Shown here piece by piece: positions 7,543 to 14,430 of a stretch of DNA of 15,543 nt. How positions within the stretch are numbered: the first letter of the stretch is position 1; the number at the start of each line of letters is the position of its first letter. The notes under the pieces were generated by a model that saw nothing but the letters and a program-made list of their open reading frames with translations, did no database searches and was not told the DNA's origin. A program made the position numbers and the translations under genes. The DNA lies in assembly GCA_013003335.1 (NCBI GenBank), contig JABDJT010000007.1, forward strand, positions 1-15,543. The letters are read 5' to 3'. The stretch comes from Verrucomicrobiales bacterium. Its GTDB lineage: Bacteria; Verrucomicrobiota; Verrucomicrobiia; Verrucomicrobiales; DEV007.

Positions 7543-9309
7543 GTGGACCGGGAAAGTCTCAATCGAGCCTGGCCTTGGGCCGCGAGCCTGATCAGCGGGA
7601 TTCTGCTGGCGTTCTGCTATCCAAGATTCGACGCGGCAAATTTGATTTGGCTTTGGCAAACGCCTTTGCTCGCCGCCCTTTGGTTTTCGAAGCCGGGGAA
7701 ATCGAAAACGCACCGATGGCGACGGGGCTTCCTGCTTGGGTTTATCGCCGGTCTTGGGTTTTTTCTGATCAGCCTGTTCTGGTTGTGGGAGATGCGCAAA
7801 GTGGCGGAATCGTTCTGGGCCGGACTAGCTGCGTGGCTTGCCCTGCCGGGCTACCTGGCATTGTATTTCGGCGCTTTCGGCGCTTTCGCGGCGACGATCG
7901 GCCGGTGGAAACCTGATTTCGATGAGGTGGAGAAATCCGGAGAGAAATCCAAACTGAATTTGTTCGGGCCGTCACTGGCCGTGCTGAAGATTGCAATCCT
8001 GAACGGTGCCGCCTGGTGTGGGCTGGAGTGGATGCGTGGCGTGTTTCTGACGGGGTTCAGCTGGAATGGGCTGGGCGTCGCGCTCCACGAAACGATCGTG
8101 TTGACTCAGATTGCAGATATCATTGGAGTAACGGGCCTGTCGTTTTTTATCGTGTTCGTGAACTGTATCGCATTGGCGACTGCTACTCGCCTGTTCCGTG
8201 AATTTCGTGAAAGGAAACGAATGCGCCCGCACCTCGATTTTGCAGCCGGAGTGGGGACGATCATGGCGCTGTTTCTCTACGGGCTGGGAAAAATCAATGA
8301 TGTTCCGGAAAAGACGGTCGATATCCGGGCGGCGATCATTCAGCTGAATACTTCAATCGAAGACAAGTTTTCCGGCGATCATGATACAATTCGAGACACA
8401 CTTTTCGCCTATCGTGACCTGACGCACGGATACGTAGCCAGCGGGCAGATCGACCTGGTGATTTGGCCGGAAACGGCAATCCCCCTTCGGTTCACCTATC
8501 AGAACTGCCAGCAGTATTTCAACGAAATGGTCCTTCCGGTTGCAGATTTCAACCTGATCACCGGAATCGAGGAGGAAAATTTCGGAGCGGATCCTGAGGA
8601 CGAAGAAATTTTCAATTCCGCGGTGCTGATGCGGGGTTCGACGGCTGATTATCAAAGCCACAAAAAGGTTCATCTTGTGCCGTTCGGCGAGTTTATCCCG
8701 TTTCGGAAAGCGCCCCTGCCAGTCTTTGACTGGATGTTTGGTGGCATTGTTCCGGTTGATTTTTCAGCGGGGACGAGCTTTGAGCCGCTGAAAATGGAAA
8801 CGCTGGCGGGCGAAGAAATCGGGATCGCGCCGCTGATTTGTTTCGAGGACACGATGGGCGACCTGACACGGAAATTCGTACGACCGGGACCTCAGTTACT
8901 CGTGAATGTCACGAACGACGGTTGGTTTTACGACAGCCCACAGAGCCAGCAGCACCTCGCTAACGCGGTTTTCCGCTGCATCGAAACGCGGCGCCCGATG
9001 GCTCGAGCTGCCAACACGGGCGTTTCCGCTTTTATCGACGAACGGGGCAGTCTGTATGACCGCTATTCCGGTGAAATTCCGGACAACGAAGCAGAGCGCA
9101 GGCGAAACCGTCGCATTATCCAGGATGACCGGACAGGCAACACCTACATCCTCGGCGCAATGAGCCACGAACTGAAAATTCCCGCGGAGCCGCCGATCAC
9201 GTTTTATGCGCAGCACGGCGACTTGTTTTCGAAGGTCGCAGGGATATTGGCGTTGGCGGCGATTCTGTTTCACGCCGGTGGCAGGCTGCGGCAGCGGAAA
9301 ACGAAGTAA
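7543..9309 (+). CDS. lnt: Apolipoprotein N-acyltransferase
   Basis: 588 residues with a GTG start 7 bp after the mutase stop, indicating one transcript and probable translational coupling. The N-terminal half (about 12-250) holds the membrane segments typical of Lnt, with SGILLAFCYPRFD and GFLLGFIAGLGFFLISLFW among them, plus a hydrophilic insertion at about 121-140. The periplasmic nitrilase domain (about 258-545) carries the expected triad: E310 in LVIWPETAIP, K375 in KKVHLVPFGEFIP and C433 in PLICFED. NVTNDGWF (454-461) and RAANTGVSAF (488-497) are further conserved blocks, and a last hydrophobic segment lies at about 562-578. Lnt transfers an acyl chain from phospholipid to the N-terminal cysteine of lipoproteins, in the inner membrane. 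It is somewhat longer than the E. coli enzyme (512). The final codons overlap an intergenic palindrome. Confidence 0.95.
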   Translation: MDRESLNRAWPWAASLISGILLAFCYPRFDAANLIWLWQTPLLAALWFSKPGKSKTHRWRRGFLLGFIAGLGFFLISLFWLWEMRKVAESFWAGLAAWLALPGYLALYFGAFGAFAATIGRWKPDFDEVEKSGEKSKLNLFGPSLAVLKIAILNGAAWCGLEWMRGVFLTGFSWNGLGVALHETIVLTQIADIIGVTGLSFFIVFVNCIALATATRLFREFRERKRMRPHLDFAAGVGTIMALFLYGLGKINDVPEKTVDIRAAIIQLNTSIEDKFSGDHDTIRDTLFAYRDLTHGYVASGQIDLVIWPETAIPLRFTYQNCQQYFNEMVLPVADFNLITGIEEENFGADPEDEEIFNSAVLMRGSTADYQSHKKVHLVPFGEFIPFRKAPLPVFDWMFGGIVPVDFSAGTSFEPLKMETLAGEEIGIAPLICFEDTMGDLTRKFVRPGPQLLVNVTNDGWFYDSPQSQQHLANAVFRCIETRRPMARAANTGVSAFIDERGSLYDRYSGEIPDNEAERRRNRRIIQDDRTGNTYILGAMSHELKIPAEPPITFYAQHGDLFSKVAGILALAAILFHAGGRLRQRKTK

Positions 9310-9349
9310 CAGGGTTCAATCGGCGAACCAACCCTGTTGATTCGTTTTC
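9297..9349. repeat. Intergenic palindromic repeat, copy B, possible bidirectional terminator
   Basis: The longest copy: the 20-nt left arm at 9297-9316 pairs with the 20-nt right arm at 9330-9349, 18 of 20 positions matching, around a 13-nt loop. The perfect inner part is AACAGGGTT/AACCCTGTT. The palindrome ends in TTCGTTTTC when read outward on both strands, so each strand has a short T-tract after the stem. It overlaps the last codons and TAA of lnt and ends 5 nt before the stop of the convergent serA. The geometry fits a two-way terminator shared by lnt and serA, though the T-tract (TTTTC) is short. Confidence 0.75.
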
Positions 9350-9354
9350 AGCGA

Positions 9355-10980
9355 TCAGAGAGAGATGACACGGGCTTCGTGAATTCCGTCGGTCGCTTCA
9401 AGAGCGGCGAGGATTTCATCGGAAATTTCGGAGTCCAAATTGAGGACGCTGAGTGCACGGCCCCCGACCTGATTCCGGCTGAGGGACATGCTGGCGATGT
9501 TGATTTTGGCTTCACCCAGAATGCGGCCCACGTTTCCAATTACGCCCGGTTCATCGCTGTTTTCGACCAGAAGAAGATGACCTTTGGTGTCGGCTTCAAC
9601 GTTACGGTCGCGAATCTTCACAATGCGGGGGAGGTTTCCAAAAAACGAGGCAGCAACGGAGGTTTGCTCGTCGTCGTTTCCGACTTCGACCTCGATCAAC
9701 TCGGCAAAATCGGCCAGTTCGGCGGGACGGCTTTCGCTGACCCGGATGCCGTGGTCTTCGGCCAGGGTCTGGGCGTTCAGGTAATTCGCGGAACCGGCGC
9801 CGGCGCTGGCTTCGAAAAAACCTTTCAGTGCGGAGCGCGTCACGAGAGTGGTGTCGATGTCACTGACTTTGCCGCTGTAATTGATCCGAAAAAAGTCCGG
9901 CTGCTTCGGCGCGATTTGCGCAGCGGCTTTGCCCAGCACCTCGGCCAAATTCAAATACGGACCGATTTCGGCAAGGGTCTGCTCGTCGATGTTGGGCATG
10001 TTGACTGCGTTGACAACAATTCCGTTGAGCAACCGGTCGCGAATCGCGCGGGCGATGTCGATGCCGACGTTTTCCTGGGCTTCCTCGGTGGAAGCGCCGA
10101 GGTGAGGAGTCATGACAACATCCTCGCGTTGCAAAAACGGGTGATCGGCCGGCGGGGGCTCTTCTTCAAAGACATCGAGCGCGAGGCCGGCGATTTTCCC
10201 GCTCTCCAGGCCGGCGAGAGCGGCTTCTTCGTCGATCAGGCCACCCCGGGCGCAGTTCACGATGCGAACCCCGTCTTTCATTTTTGCGATCCGATCCGCG
10301 TTGATGAGGTGGGCAGTCTCCGGCGTCTTTGGCATGTGGAGGGTGATGAAATCAGCCTGCTCGACGGCTTCATCGACGGTGTCGCAAAGTTCGACGCGGA
10401 GGGATTTCGCTTTGCTGGCGGCGAGATACGGATCGTAAACGACGACCCGCATACCGAATCCCATGGCTCGCCGGGCAAACTCGCTGCCGATCCGTCCCAT
10501 GCCAAGGATGGCGAGTGTCTTTTTATACAACTCAACGCCTTTGTAGGCTTTACGCCCTTCTTTGAACCGGTTTTCCATGACCGAGATATGCGCCTGCGGA
10601 ATGTGGCGGGCGAGAGCGGTCATGAGAGTGAAGGCGTGTTCCGCTGTTGAAATGGTGTTCCCGGTCGGGGTGTTCATCACGACCACACCCTGTTTCGTGG
10701 CGGCGGCGATATCGATGTTATCGACGCCGACGCCAGCCCGGCCAATGGCACGGAGATTCGTGGCAGCTTCGATCACGGAAGGGCGGACTTTGGCTCCTGA
10801 ACGGACAATGAGGCCGTGGTAATCGGTAATGATGTCGCGAAGCACGACTTCCTGTTCGTCCTTGTCTTCCATGCCGCCAATCTCAGGCCGGTTGTCGACT
10901 TCAAGCCCGGATTCGGCGGCGAGTTCGTCGATACCTTTCTGCGAAATCGGGTCGGCGATAAGAACTTTTCGAGTTGCCAT
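9355..10980 (-). CDS. serA: D-3-phosphoglycerate dehydrogenase, long form with ACT domain
   Basis: 541 residues from the ATG at 10980. An in-frame extension to 11079 has no family resemblance and is discarded. It oxidises 3-phosphoglycerate to phosphohydroxypyruvate with NAD, the first step of serine synthesis, in the cytoplasm. The N-terminal substrate-binding segment begins RKVLIADPISQKGI. The Rossmann fold has LGMGRIG (159-165, GxGxxG), and the catalytic residues are R245 in NCARGGLID, E274 in DVFEEEP and H293 in TPHLGAST. An intervening allosteric substrate-binding domain (about 330-455) and a C-terminal ACT domain (about 467-541, LLLVENSDEPGVIGNVGRIL) follow, as in the Mycobacterium and Bacillus long-form enzymes of about 525-530 residues. 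The ACT domain usually senses serine, so feedback control is likely. It converges on lnt, sharing the palindrome between them, and diverges from the rhomboid gene. No clear Shine-Dalgarno sequence. Confidence 0.96.
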   Translation of the reverse strand: MATRKVLIADPISQKGIDELAAESGLEVDNRPEIGGMEDKDEQEVVLRDIITDYHGLIVRSGAKVRPSVIEAATNLRAIGRAGVGVDNIDIAAATKQGVVVMNTPTGNTISTAEHAFTLMTALARHIPQAHISVMENRFKEGRKAYKGVELYKKTLAILGMGRIGSEFARRAMGFGMRVVVYDPYLAASKAKSLRVELCDTVDEAVEQADFITLHMPKTPETAHLINADRIAKMKDGVRIVNCARGGLIDEEAALAGLESGKIAGLALDVFEEEPPPADHPFLQREDVVMTPHLGASTEEAQENVGIDIARAIRDRLLNGIVVNAVNMPNIDEQTLAEIGPYLNLAEVLGKAAAQIAPKQPDFFRINYSGKVSDIDTTLVTRSALKGFFEASAGAGSANYLNAQTLAEDHGIRVSESRPAELADFAELIEVEVGNDDEQTSVAASFFGNLPRIVKIRDRNVEADTKGHLLLVENSDEPGVIGNVGRILGEAKINIASMSLSRNQVGGRALSVLNLDSEISDEILAALEATDGIHEARVISL

Positions 10981-11064
10981 TTTAGGTAAGTGGTTGAGGT
11001 GAAAACGCGGGAAGTTAGGGGAGGTCGACACAGGTGCAAGCGGAGAGTCGGGATTGTTTTGGAC

Positions 11065-11094
11065 GTGACGTTCGCCCACGTTTGCAGGTAGAAA
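11065..11094 (+). promoter_or_regulatory. Candidate promoter of the rhomboid gene
   Basis: GTGACG (11065-11070), an 18-nt spacer, TAGAAA (11089-11094), then 5 nt to the ATG at 11100. It shares the TAGA core with other predicted -10 boxes here. It competes with a different reading in which a GTG at 11034, preceded 9 nt upstream by the strong ribosome-binding-like AGGGGAGG (11017-11024), is the start. Confidence 0.25.
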
Positions 11095-11099
11095 ACGCC

Positions 11100-11789
11100 A
11101 TGCTGTTTTTTCCGATTGGAATCAACGCGCTGTATCAACAGCGTCCTTATGTAAACTGGTTTATCGTGCTCCTGACGATTGTTGTTTCGGCGCTGGCGTT
11201 CGCGTCGGCGGATTCGTTTGACGGGAACTTCACCGAGCCGTTTCTGGACATGGTTTTGTGGGACTGGGAACCCGTAGGAATGCTGGGGCACATGCTGTTG
11301 CATGCGGATTTTTTCCATCTCGCTGGGAATATGGTTTTTCTCTGGGTATTCGGGAATGCGATCTGTGCGAATATGAACCAGTTCCTGTATCTGGCCGTGT
11401 ATATCGTCCTGGGGTTCCTTGCCGGGGCGGCTCACCTCGCTTTCGACGGCAATCCGGCCATTGGCGCGAGCGGTGCCCTGAACGGAGTGATTGGACTGGC
11501 TCTGGCAGTCTATCCCCGGGACGAGGTAGACGTTTTTTATCTCTTCATCGTGAAGTGGGGCACGTTTCAAATGCCGGTTTGGGGCCTCGTCATCATCTGG
11601 TTGGCTTTCGACATTTGGGGTGTGGTAACCGGTGGAGAGTCAGTGGCCTATTTTGCGCACATCGGCGGACTGGTTGCTGGAATCGGGATCGGGTTGGTCC
11701 TGCTCCACTTTGGGAAAATCGATCTCACGATTTATGACCGGCAGACATTACTGGAGTTCATCAAGGGAGAAGACCCGGAGAAGGAGTGA
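11100..11789 (+). CDS. Rhomboid-family intramembrane serine protease
   Basis: 229 residues from the ATG at 11100, where the sequence opens MLFFPIG as in many bacterial rhomboids. An in-frame GTG at 11034 would add 22 polar residues and has a better ribosome-binding sequence, so the start is not settled. About six membrane segments are visible. The catalytic dyad is intact: S124 in IGASGALNGVIG and H187 in YFAHIGGLVAGIG, with H73 and N77 of the HxxxN motif (HLAGN) forming the oxyanion site. Such proteases cut membrane proteins within the bilayer; the substrate here cannot be predicted. The short C-terminal tail (about 205-229) is hydrophilic and acidic, without a zinc-ribbon or TPR extension. 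It diverges from serA and converges on the exported protein gene, with 21 bp between the stops. Confidence 0.9.
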   Translation: MLFFPIGINALYQQRPYVNWFIVLLTIVVSALAFASADSFDGNFTEPFLDMVLWDWEPVGMLGHMLLHADFFHLAGNMVFLWVFGNAICANMNQFLYLAVYIVLGFLAGAAHLAFDGNPAIGASGALNGVIGLALAVYPRDEVDVFYLFIVKWGTFQMPVWGLVIIWLAFDIWGVVTGGESVAYFAHIGGLVAGIGIGLVLLHFGKIDLTIYDRQTLLEFIKGEDPEKE

Positions 11790-11816
11790 ACTGCATTCGC
11801 CCGTTTTTTTTCACTC
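11784..11816. other. Inverted repeat joining two convergent stop codons
   Basis: GAGTGAA (11784-11790) and TTCACTC (11810-11816) are perfect 7-bp arms around a 19-nt loop. Each arm contains the final GAG codon (or part of it) and the TGA stop of one of the two convergent genes. A run of eight T (11804-11811) lies inside the structure on the plus strand. The T-run is not preceded by a GC-rich stem, so this is not a classical terminator; a joint transcript-end structure is possible. Confidence 0.3.
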
Positions 11817-12830
11817 ACGGCCCTGAACCAGGTCCCACGCTTTGAGCAGTTCCTCGGATTTGCCGACCAGAACCCGGTTTTCGGAGAGACTGATTTCATT
11901 CAGTTTTTCCCAAAGTTCGAACGCAGCCACATCGTCGGACGGGTGGAATTCGGCATTCTTCGCCTTGTCGCGTGCTTTCAAACGGGCGGCTTCGCCGGAA
12001 CCTTCAAAGCTTTTCGTCAGCGCGCGCGCCAGTTGGCCTTCCGGCGAGAAATAGAACCGGTACTCGGTGACGTAATCGATGGTGCTTCCCTGCTTTTTCG
12101 GGTCGAACTGCCAGTGGCTGTCCTCCCACAACACAAAGGCAGGGCGCTGCTGCTGATCGAGGTAGATTTCGACTCCGAACCCGCCGTGATCGCCGGTAGC
12201 GACATCGAGATCGACTTTCCGCATGGTTCCGTTTCGATCAATTCCCCGGGAAATCGTACCGCTGAGGCCGTCATCTGACTCAAAATCCTGCTTTTCAAAA
12301 TTCAGCCGCATTTTTTCGATCTCTCCGTATACGGCGCGGACGAAATCGACGATTTCCACTTTTCGGTCTTCGGTCAGTGGCTGATTCGGAGCGGGTGAGT
12401 CGTCGTGCTCAGAGTGGTCCTCATCGCGTCGGCCCTCGCCGGGAAACTGAACTTCGTAGGACACAAATTCTTCCCGGATTTCGACGGAGGTTTCGGGATC
12501 GCCGTCGACTTCCCGCCCGCGGGCATCGAGAAACGTACCTTCGGTATGGATCACCAGTTCCAGTTCCGGACCGTTTTTTGACGCCTTCGAGGTTACGTGA
12601 AAGGTATAAGGTCCCATTCGCGCGCCACCGAGGTGTTTGAAATGGCGGCCGAGGCGAAATTCGGCACCTCCAACGTCCGGAATATTGAATGACGCTTCGA
12701 GGTGATCCCGGACAGCGCGCGGGAGAATTTTTCGAACATCTTCATTGCTGATGCTTCCGCCTGCTAAGCCAATTTTGGAAGTGAAAAAAAGGGCCAAAGC
12801 GGCCACAGCGAAGGTTCCTGAAAATCTCAT
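11811..12830 (-). CDS. Exported protein of unknown function
   Basis: 339 residues, ATG start with a TAGACT box 9 nt upstream. I do not recognise the family. Residues 1-23 form a signal peptide (MRF, hydrophobic core, GLAGG), and there is no lipobox cysteine. The mature part contains no cysteine at all and is acidic. It appears to have two halves joined by a charged, Pro/Asp/His-rich linker at about 131-155. The first half (about 28-130) alternates charged and hydrophobic residues as in beta-strands (GPYTFHVTSKASKNGPELELVIH). The second half (about 156-275) has FVLWEDSHWQFD (232-243) and a run reading YRFYFSPEGQLARAL (257-271), a pattern common at the end of strand-rich periplasmic domains. 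A helical, Lys/Glu-rich tail follows. It converges on the rhomboid gene, and no partner function can be inferred from that. Confidence 0.82.
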   Translation of the reverse strand: MRFSGTFAVAALALFFTSKIGLAGGSISNEDVRKILPRAVRDHLEASFNIPDVGGAEFRLGRHFKHLGGARMGPYTFHVTSKASKNGPELELVIHTEGTFLDARGREVDGDPETSVEIREEFVSYEVQFPGEGRRDEDHSEHDDSPAPNQPLTEDRKVEIVDFVRAVYGEIEKMRLNFEKQDFESDDGLSGTISRGIDRNGTMRKVDLDVATGDHGGFGVEIYLDQQQRPAFVLWEDSHWQFDPKKQGSTIDYVTEYRFYFSPEGQLARALTKSFEGSGEAARLKARDKAKNAEFHPSDDVAAFELWEKLNEISLSENRVLVGKSEELLKAWDLVQGRE

Positions 12831-12839
12831 TGCTTGATC

Positions 12840-12868
12840 AGTCTAGTGATCGGTCTGACGCATGGGAA
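12840..12868 (-). promoter_or_regulatory. Predicted promoter of the exported-protein gene, leaderless
   Basis: Read on the minus strand: TTCCCA (12868-12863, four of six consensus bases), a 17-nt spacer, TAGACT (12845-12840), then 9 nt to the ATG at 12830. CTAGACTG is the same octamer seen before the gene at 5574. No ribosome-binding sequence is visible. Confidence 0.42.
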
Positions 12869-12895
12869 TGAAATTCATGCGGAATCCCTTGGAAT

Positions 12896-12943
12896 CGAAT
12901 GAACAGGGTTCGTTTCACGAACAGACCCTGTTGGTTCGTGGAA
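12896..12943. repeat. Intergenic palindromic repeat, copy C
   Basis: The outer arms CGAATGAACAGGGT (12896-12909) and ACCCTGTTGGTTCG (12925-12938) match at 12 of 14 positions; the inner stem GTTCGT (12908-12913) and ACGAAC (12917-12922) is perfect around TTC. The two arm mismatches fall at the same place as in copy B. TGGAA follows instead of TTTTC. It lies 12-17 nt beyond the stop of the minus-strand sugar dehydrogenase gene and upstream of the promoter of the next minus-strand gene. Confidence 0.75.
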
Positions 12944-12954
12944 CTCGATAAAGT

Positions 12955-14274
12955 TCAGGCTTTTGTGATTTGGCCTTCCACTGCTCCGGACTGATCGACT
13001 AAAGCGTTTCGTGTATCCACGATGACAGGGCAATTCGCCAGCAACTCGTCGAGTTGGTAGGCCTTATGTTTCGTTGAGATTACGACGCAGTCGTAGCTCG
13101 CGAGATTTTCAGGTGTCCACGCGATCGATTTCTTACCCTGCCAGGCGGCGTGCTCCCGTGTTGGCGGTACTTCGGGCACGTGTGGATCGTAGTAATCAAT
13201 TTCGGCTCCCTGCTCGAATAGCAGGTCCATCAAATCGAAGGACGGAGATTCGCGGCAATCATCGACGTCGCTTTTGTAAGCGAGGCCGAGAATCAAAACT
13301 CTGCTGCCGTTGAGTGGTTTTTTTTCCCGATTCAATCGTTCGGTCACGCGACGGACGACGTATTTCGGCATGGATTCATTGATTTCGCCGGCCAGTTCGA
13401 TGAATCGGGTGTGAAGGCTGAATTCCTTGGCTTTCCACGTCAGGTAAAACGGATCGATTGGAATGCAGTGACCACCGAGTCCCGGCCCGGGGTAGAAGGG
13501 AGTGAAACCGAACGGTTTTGTTGCGGCAGCGTCGATGACTTCCCAGATGTCGACATTCATTTCATCGGCGACGACTTTCATTTCATTGACGAGGCCAATG
13601 TTGACGGAGCGGTAAATGTTCTCGAGCAACTTGGTAAATTCCGCAACGCGGGGTGAACTGACCGGCACAACTTTTGAAACAACCCGGTTGTAAAGCGCGA
13701 GTCCCGCTTCCAGGCAGGCCGGGGAAACGCCCCCAATGACCTTGGGGATCGTGGAATTCTTGTAGACGGGGTTTCCGGGATCTTCCCGCTCGGGCGAGAA
13801 AACGAGGTGGTAGTTCTCCCCGACTTGGAAGCCACAAGCTTCAATTCTCGGCTGCAATTCCTCGTCGGTCGTTCCCGGATAAGTCGTGCTTTCCAGGCTG
13901 ATGAGCTGACCATCTTTTAAAAAGGGAGCAGCTTTCTCCATGGTGCTGATGACGTAGCTGAGATCGGGGTCGCGATGCGAAGTGAGGGGAGTGGGAACGC
14001 AGATGACGATCGCATCAGTCTCGGAGAGAGCGGAAAATTCTGTCGTCGCCTCGAAGGTGTTCTCCTCGACCAACGGAGCGATGCGTTCGGAAGGAATGTG
14101 TTCGATATAGCTCTCACCCCGATTCAGGGATTCAACCTTCGAACGATCAACATCGAGGCCAATTGTCCGCAGCCCGGACGCAGCAAAATTCAATGCCAGC
14201 GGCAAACCAACGTAACCCATGCCGATGACGGCAACGACGGCTTCGTTGGCTTGTAATTTTTCCTGTAGACTCAT
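12955..14274 (-). CDS. wbpA: Nucleotide-sugar dehydrogenase, WbpA-type (UDP-GlcNAc 6-dehydrogenase)
   Basis: 439 residues from the ATG at 14274; an in-frame GTG at 14316 adds 14 residues with no family resemblance. It oxidises C6 of a UDP-sugar twice with NAD to give the uronic acid, a precursor of capsule, O-antigen or exopolysaccharide. The N-terminal Rossmann motif is VIGMGYVG (16-23). SYIEHIP (56-61 region), LESTTYPGTT (127-136) and FSPEREDPGN (159-168) are typical of the UDP-GlcNAc branch rather than classical UDP-glucose dehydrogenase. The catalytic cysteine is C270 in GGHCIPIDPFYL, with K215 and N219 in the central helix (FTKLLENIYRSVNIGLVNEM). The C-terminal domain has LGLAYKSDVDDCRESPS (330-346). 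UDP-glucose or UDP-GalNAc as substrate cannot be excluded. No glycosyltransferase or other polysaccharide gene is adjacent within the window. It diverges from the kinase-like gene, 156 bp apart. Confidence 0.9.
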   Translation of the reverse strand: MSLQEKLQANEAVVAVIGMGYVGLPLALNFAASGLRTIGLDVDRSKVESLNRGESYIEHIPSERIAPLVEENTFEATTEFSALSETDAIVICVPTPLTSHRDPDLSYVISTMEKAAPFLKDGQLISLESTTYPGTTDEELQPRIEACGFQVGENYHLVFSPEREDPGNPVYKNSTIPKVIGGVSPACLEAGLALYNRVVSKVVPVSSPRVAEFTKLLENIYRSVNIGLVNEMKVVADEMNVDIWEVIDAAATKPFGFTPFYPGPGLGGHCIPIDPFYLTWKAKEFSLHTRFIELAGEINESMPKYVVRRVTERLNREKKPLNGSRVLILGLAYKSDVDDCRESPSFDLMDLLFEQGAEIDYYDPHVPEVPPTREHAAWQGKKSIAWTPENLASYDCVVISTKHKAYQLDELLANCPVIVDTRNALVDQSGAVEGQITKA

Positions 14275-14287
14275 AATCCAAACGCCC

Positions 14288-14318
14288 CTTATACTGAGGA
14301 TGGTACCTCCTACCACAA
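14288..14318 (-). promoter_or_regulatory. Candidate promoter of the sugar dehydrogenase gene
   Basis: Read on the minus strand: TTGTGG (14318-14313), a 19-nt spacer, TATAAG (14293-14288), with the ATG 13 nt further on. The -10 box matches consensus at five of six bases; the spacer is long. The spacer contains a near-palindrome, AGGA-T-GGTACC-TCCT (14297-14311), which could be an operator. AAGGGG (14290-14285) resembles a ribosome-binding sequence 10 nt from the ATG but overlaps the -10 box, so if this promoter is used it would not be in the mRNA. Confidence 0.35.
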
Positions 14319-14430
14319 TCCCCCCAAAAACTCACCTCCTGACAGTCAAAAATCTCCTCTCCGGGAAGAGAATCTTTTTTCTCGCTTCTTCTTCCAACAT
14401 TTATTACTTTCCACGCCCTAGCCCTCCTTT

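Noticed and set aside
9337..10650. Long plus-strand open frame (437 codons) opposite serA
   Set aside because: It is a mirror of the high-GC serA codons; serA has all catalytic and ACT motifs, the antisense product none.
10981..11079. Upstream extension of serA by 33 residues
   Set aside because: The family begins at the MATRKVLIADPIS methionine, and the resulting 541 residues match the usual long-form length; the extension is Pro/Asn-rich and unlike the family.
10773..11570. Minus-strand open frame spanning the serA start and the rhomboid gene
   Set aside because: It overlaps two well-supported genes out of frame and reads as low-complexity basic sequence.
14275..14316. Upstream GTG start for the sugar dehydrogenase
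   Set aside because: It runs through the predicted -10 and the palindrome; the ATG at 14274 gives the usual N-terminus shortly before the Rossmann motif.
14357..14380. CTCT/AGAG hairpin followed by six T as a terminator or attenuator before the kinase gene
   Set aside because: The stem has only 4 bp, and no transcript is expected to end there; it lies within a generally pyrimidine-rich stretch.
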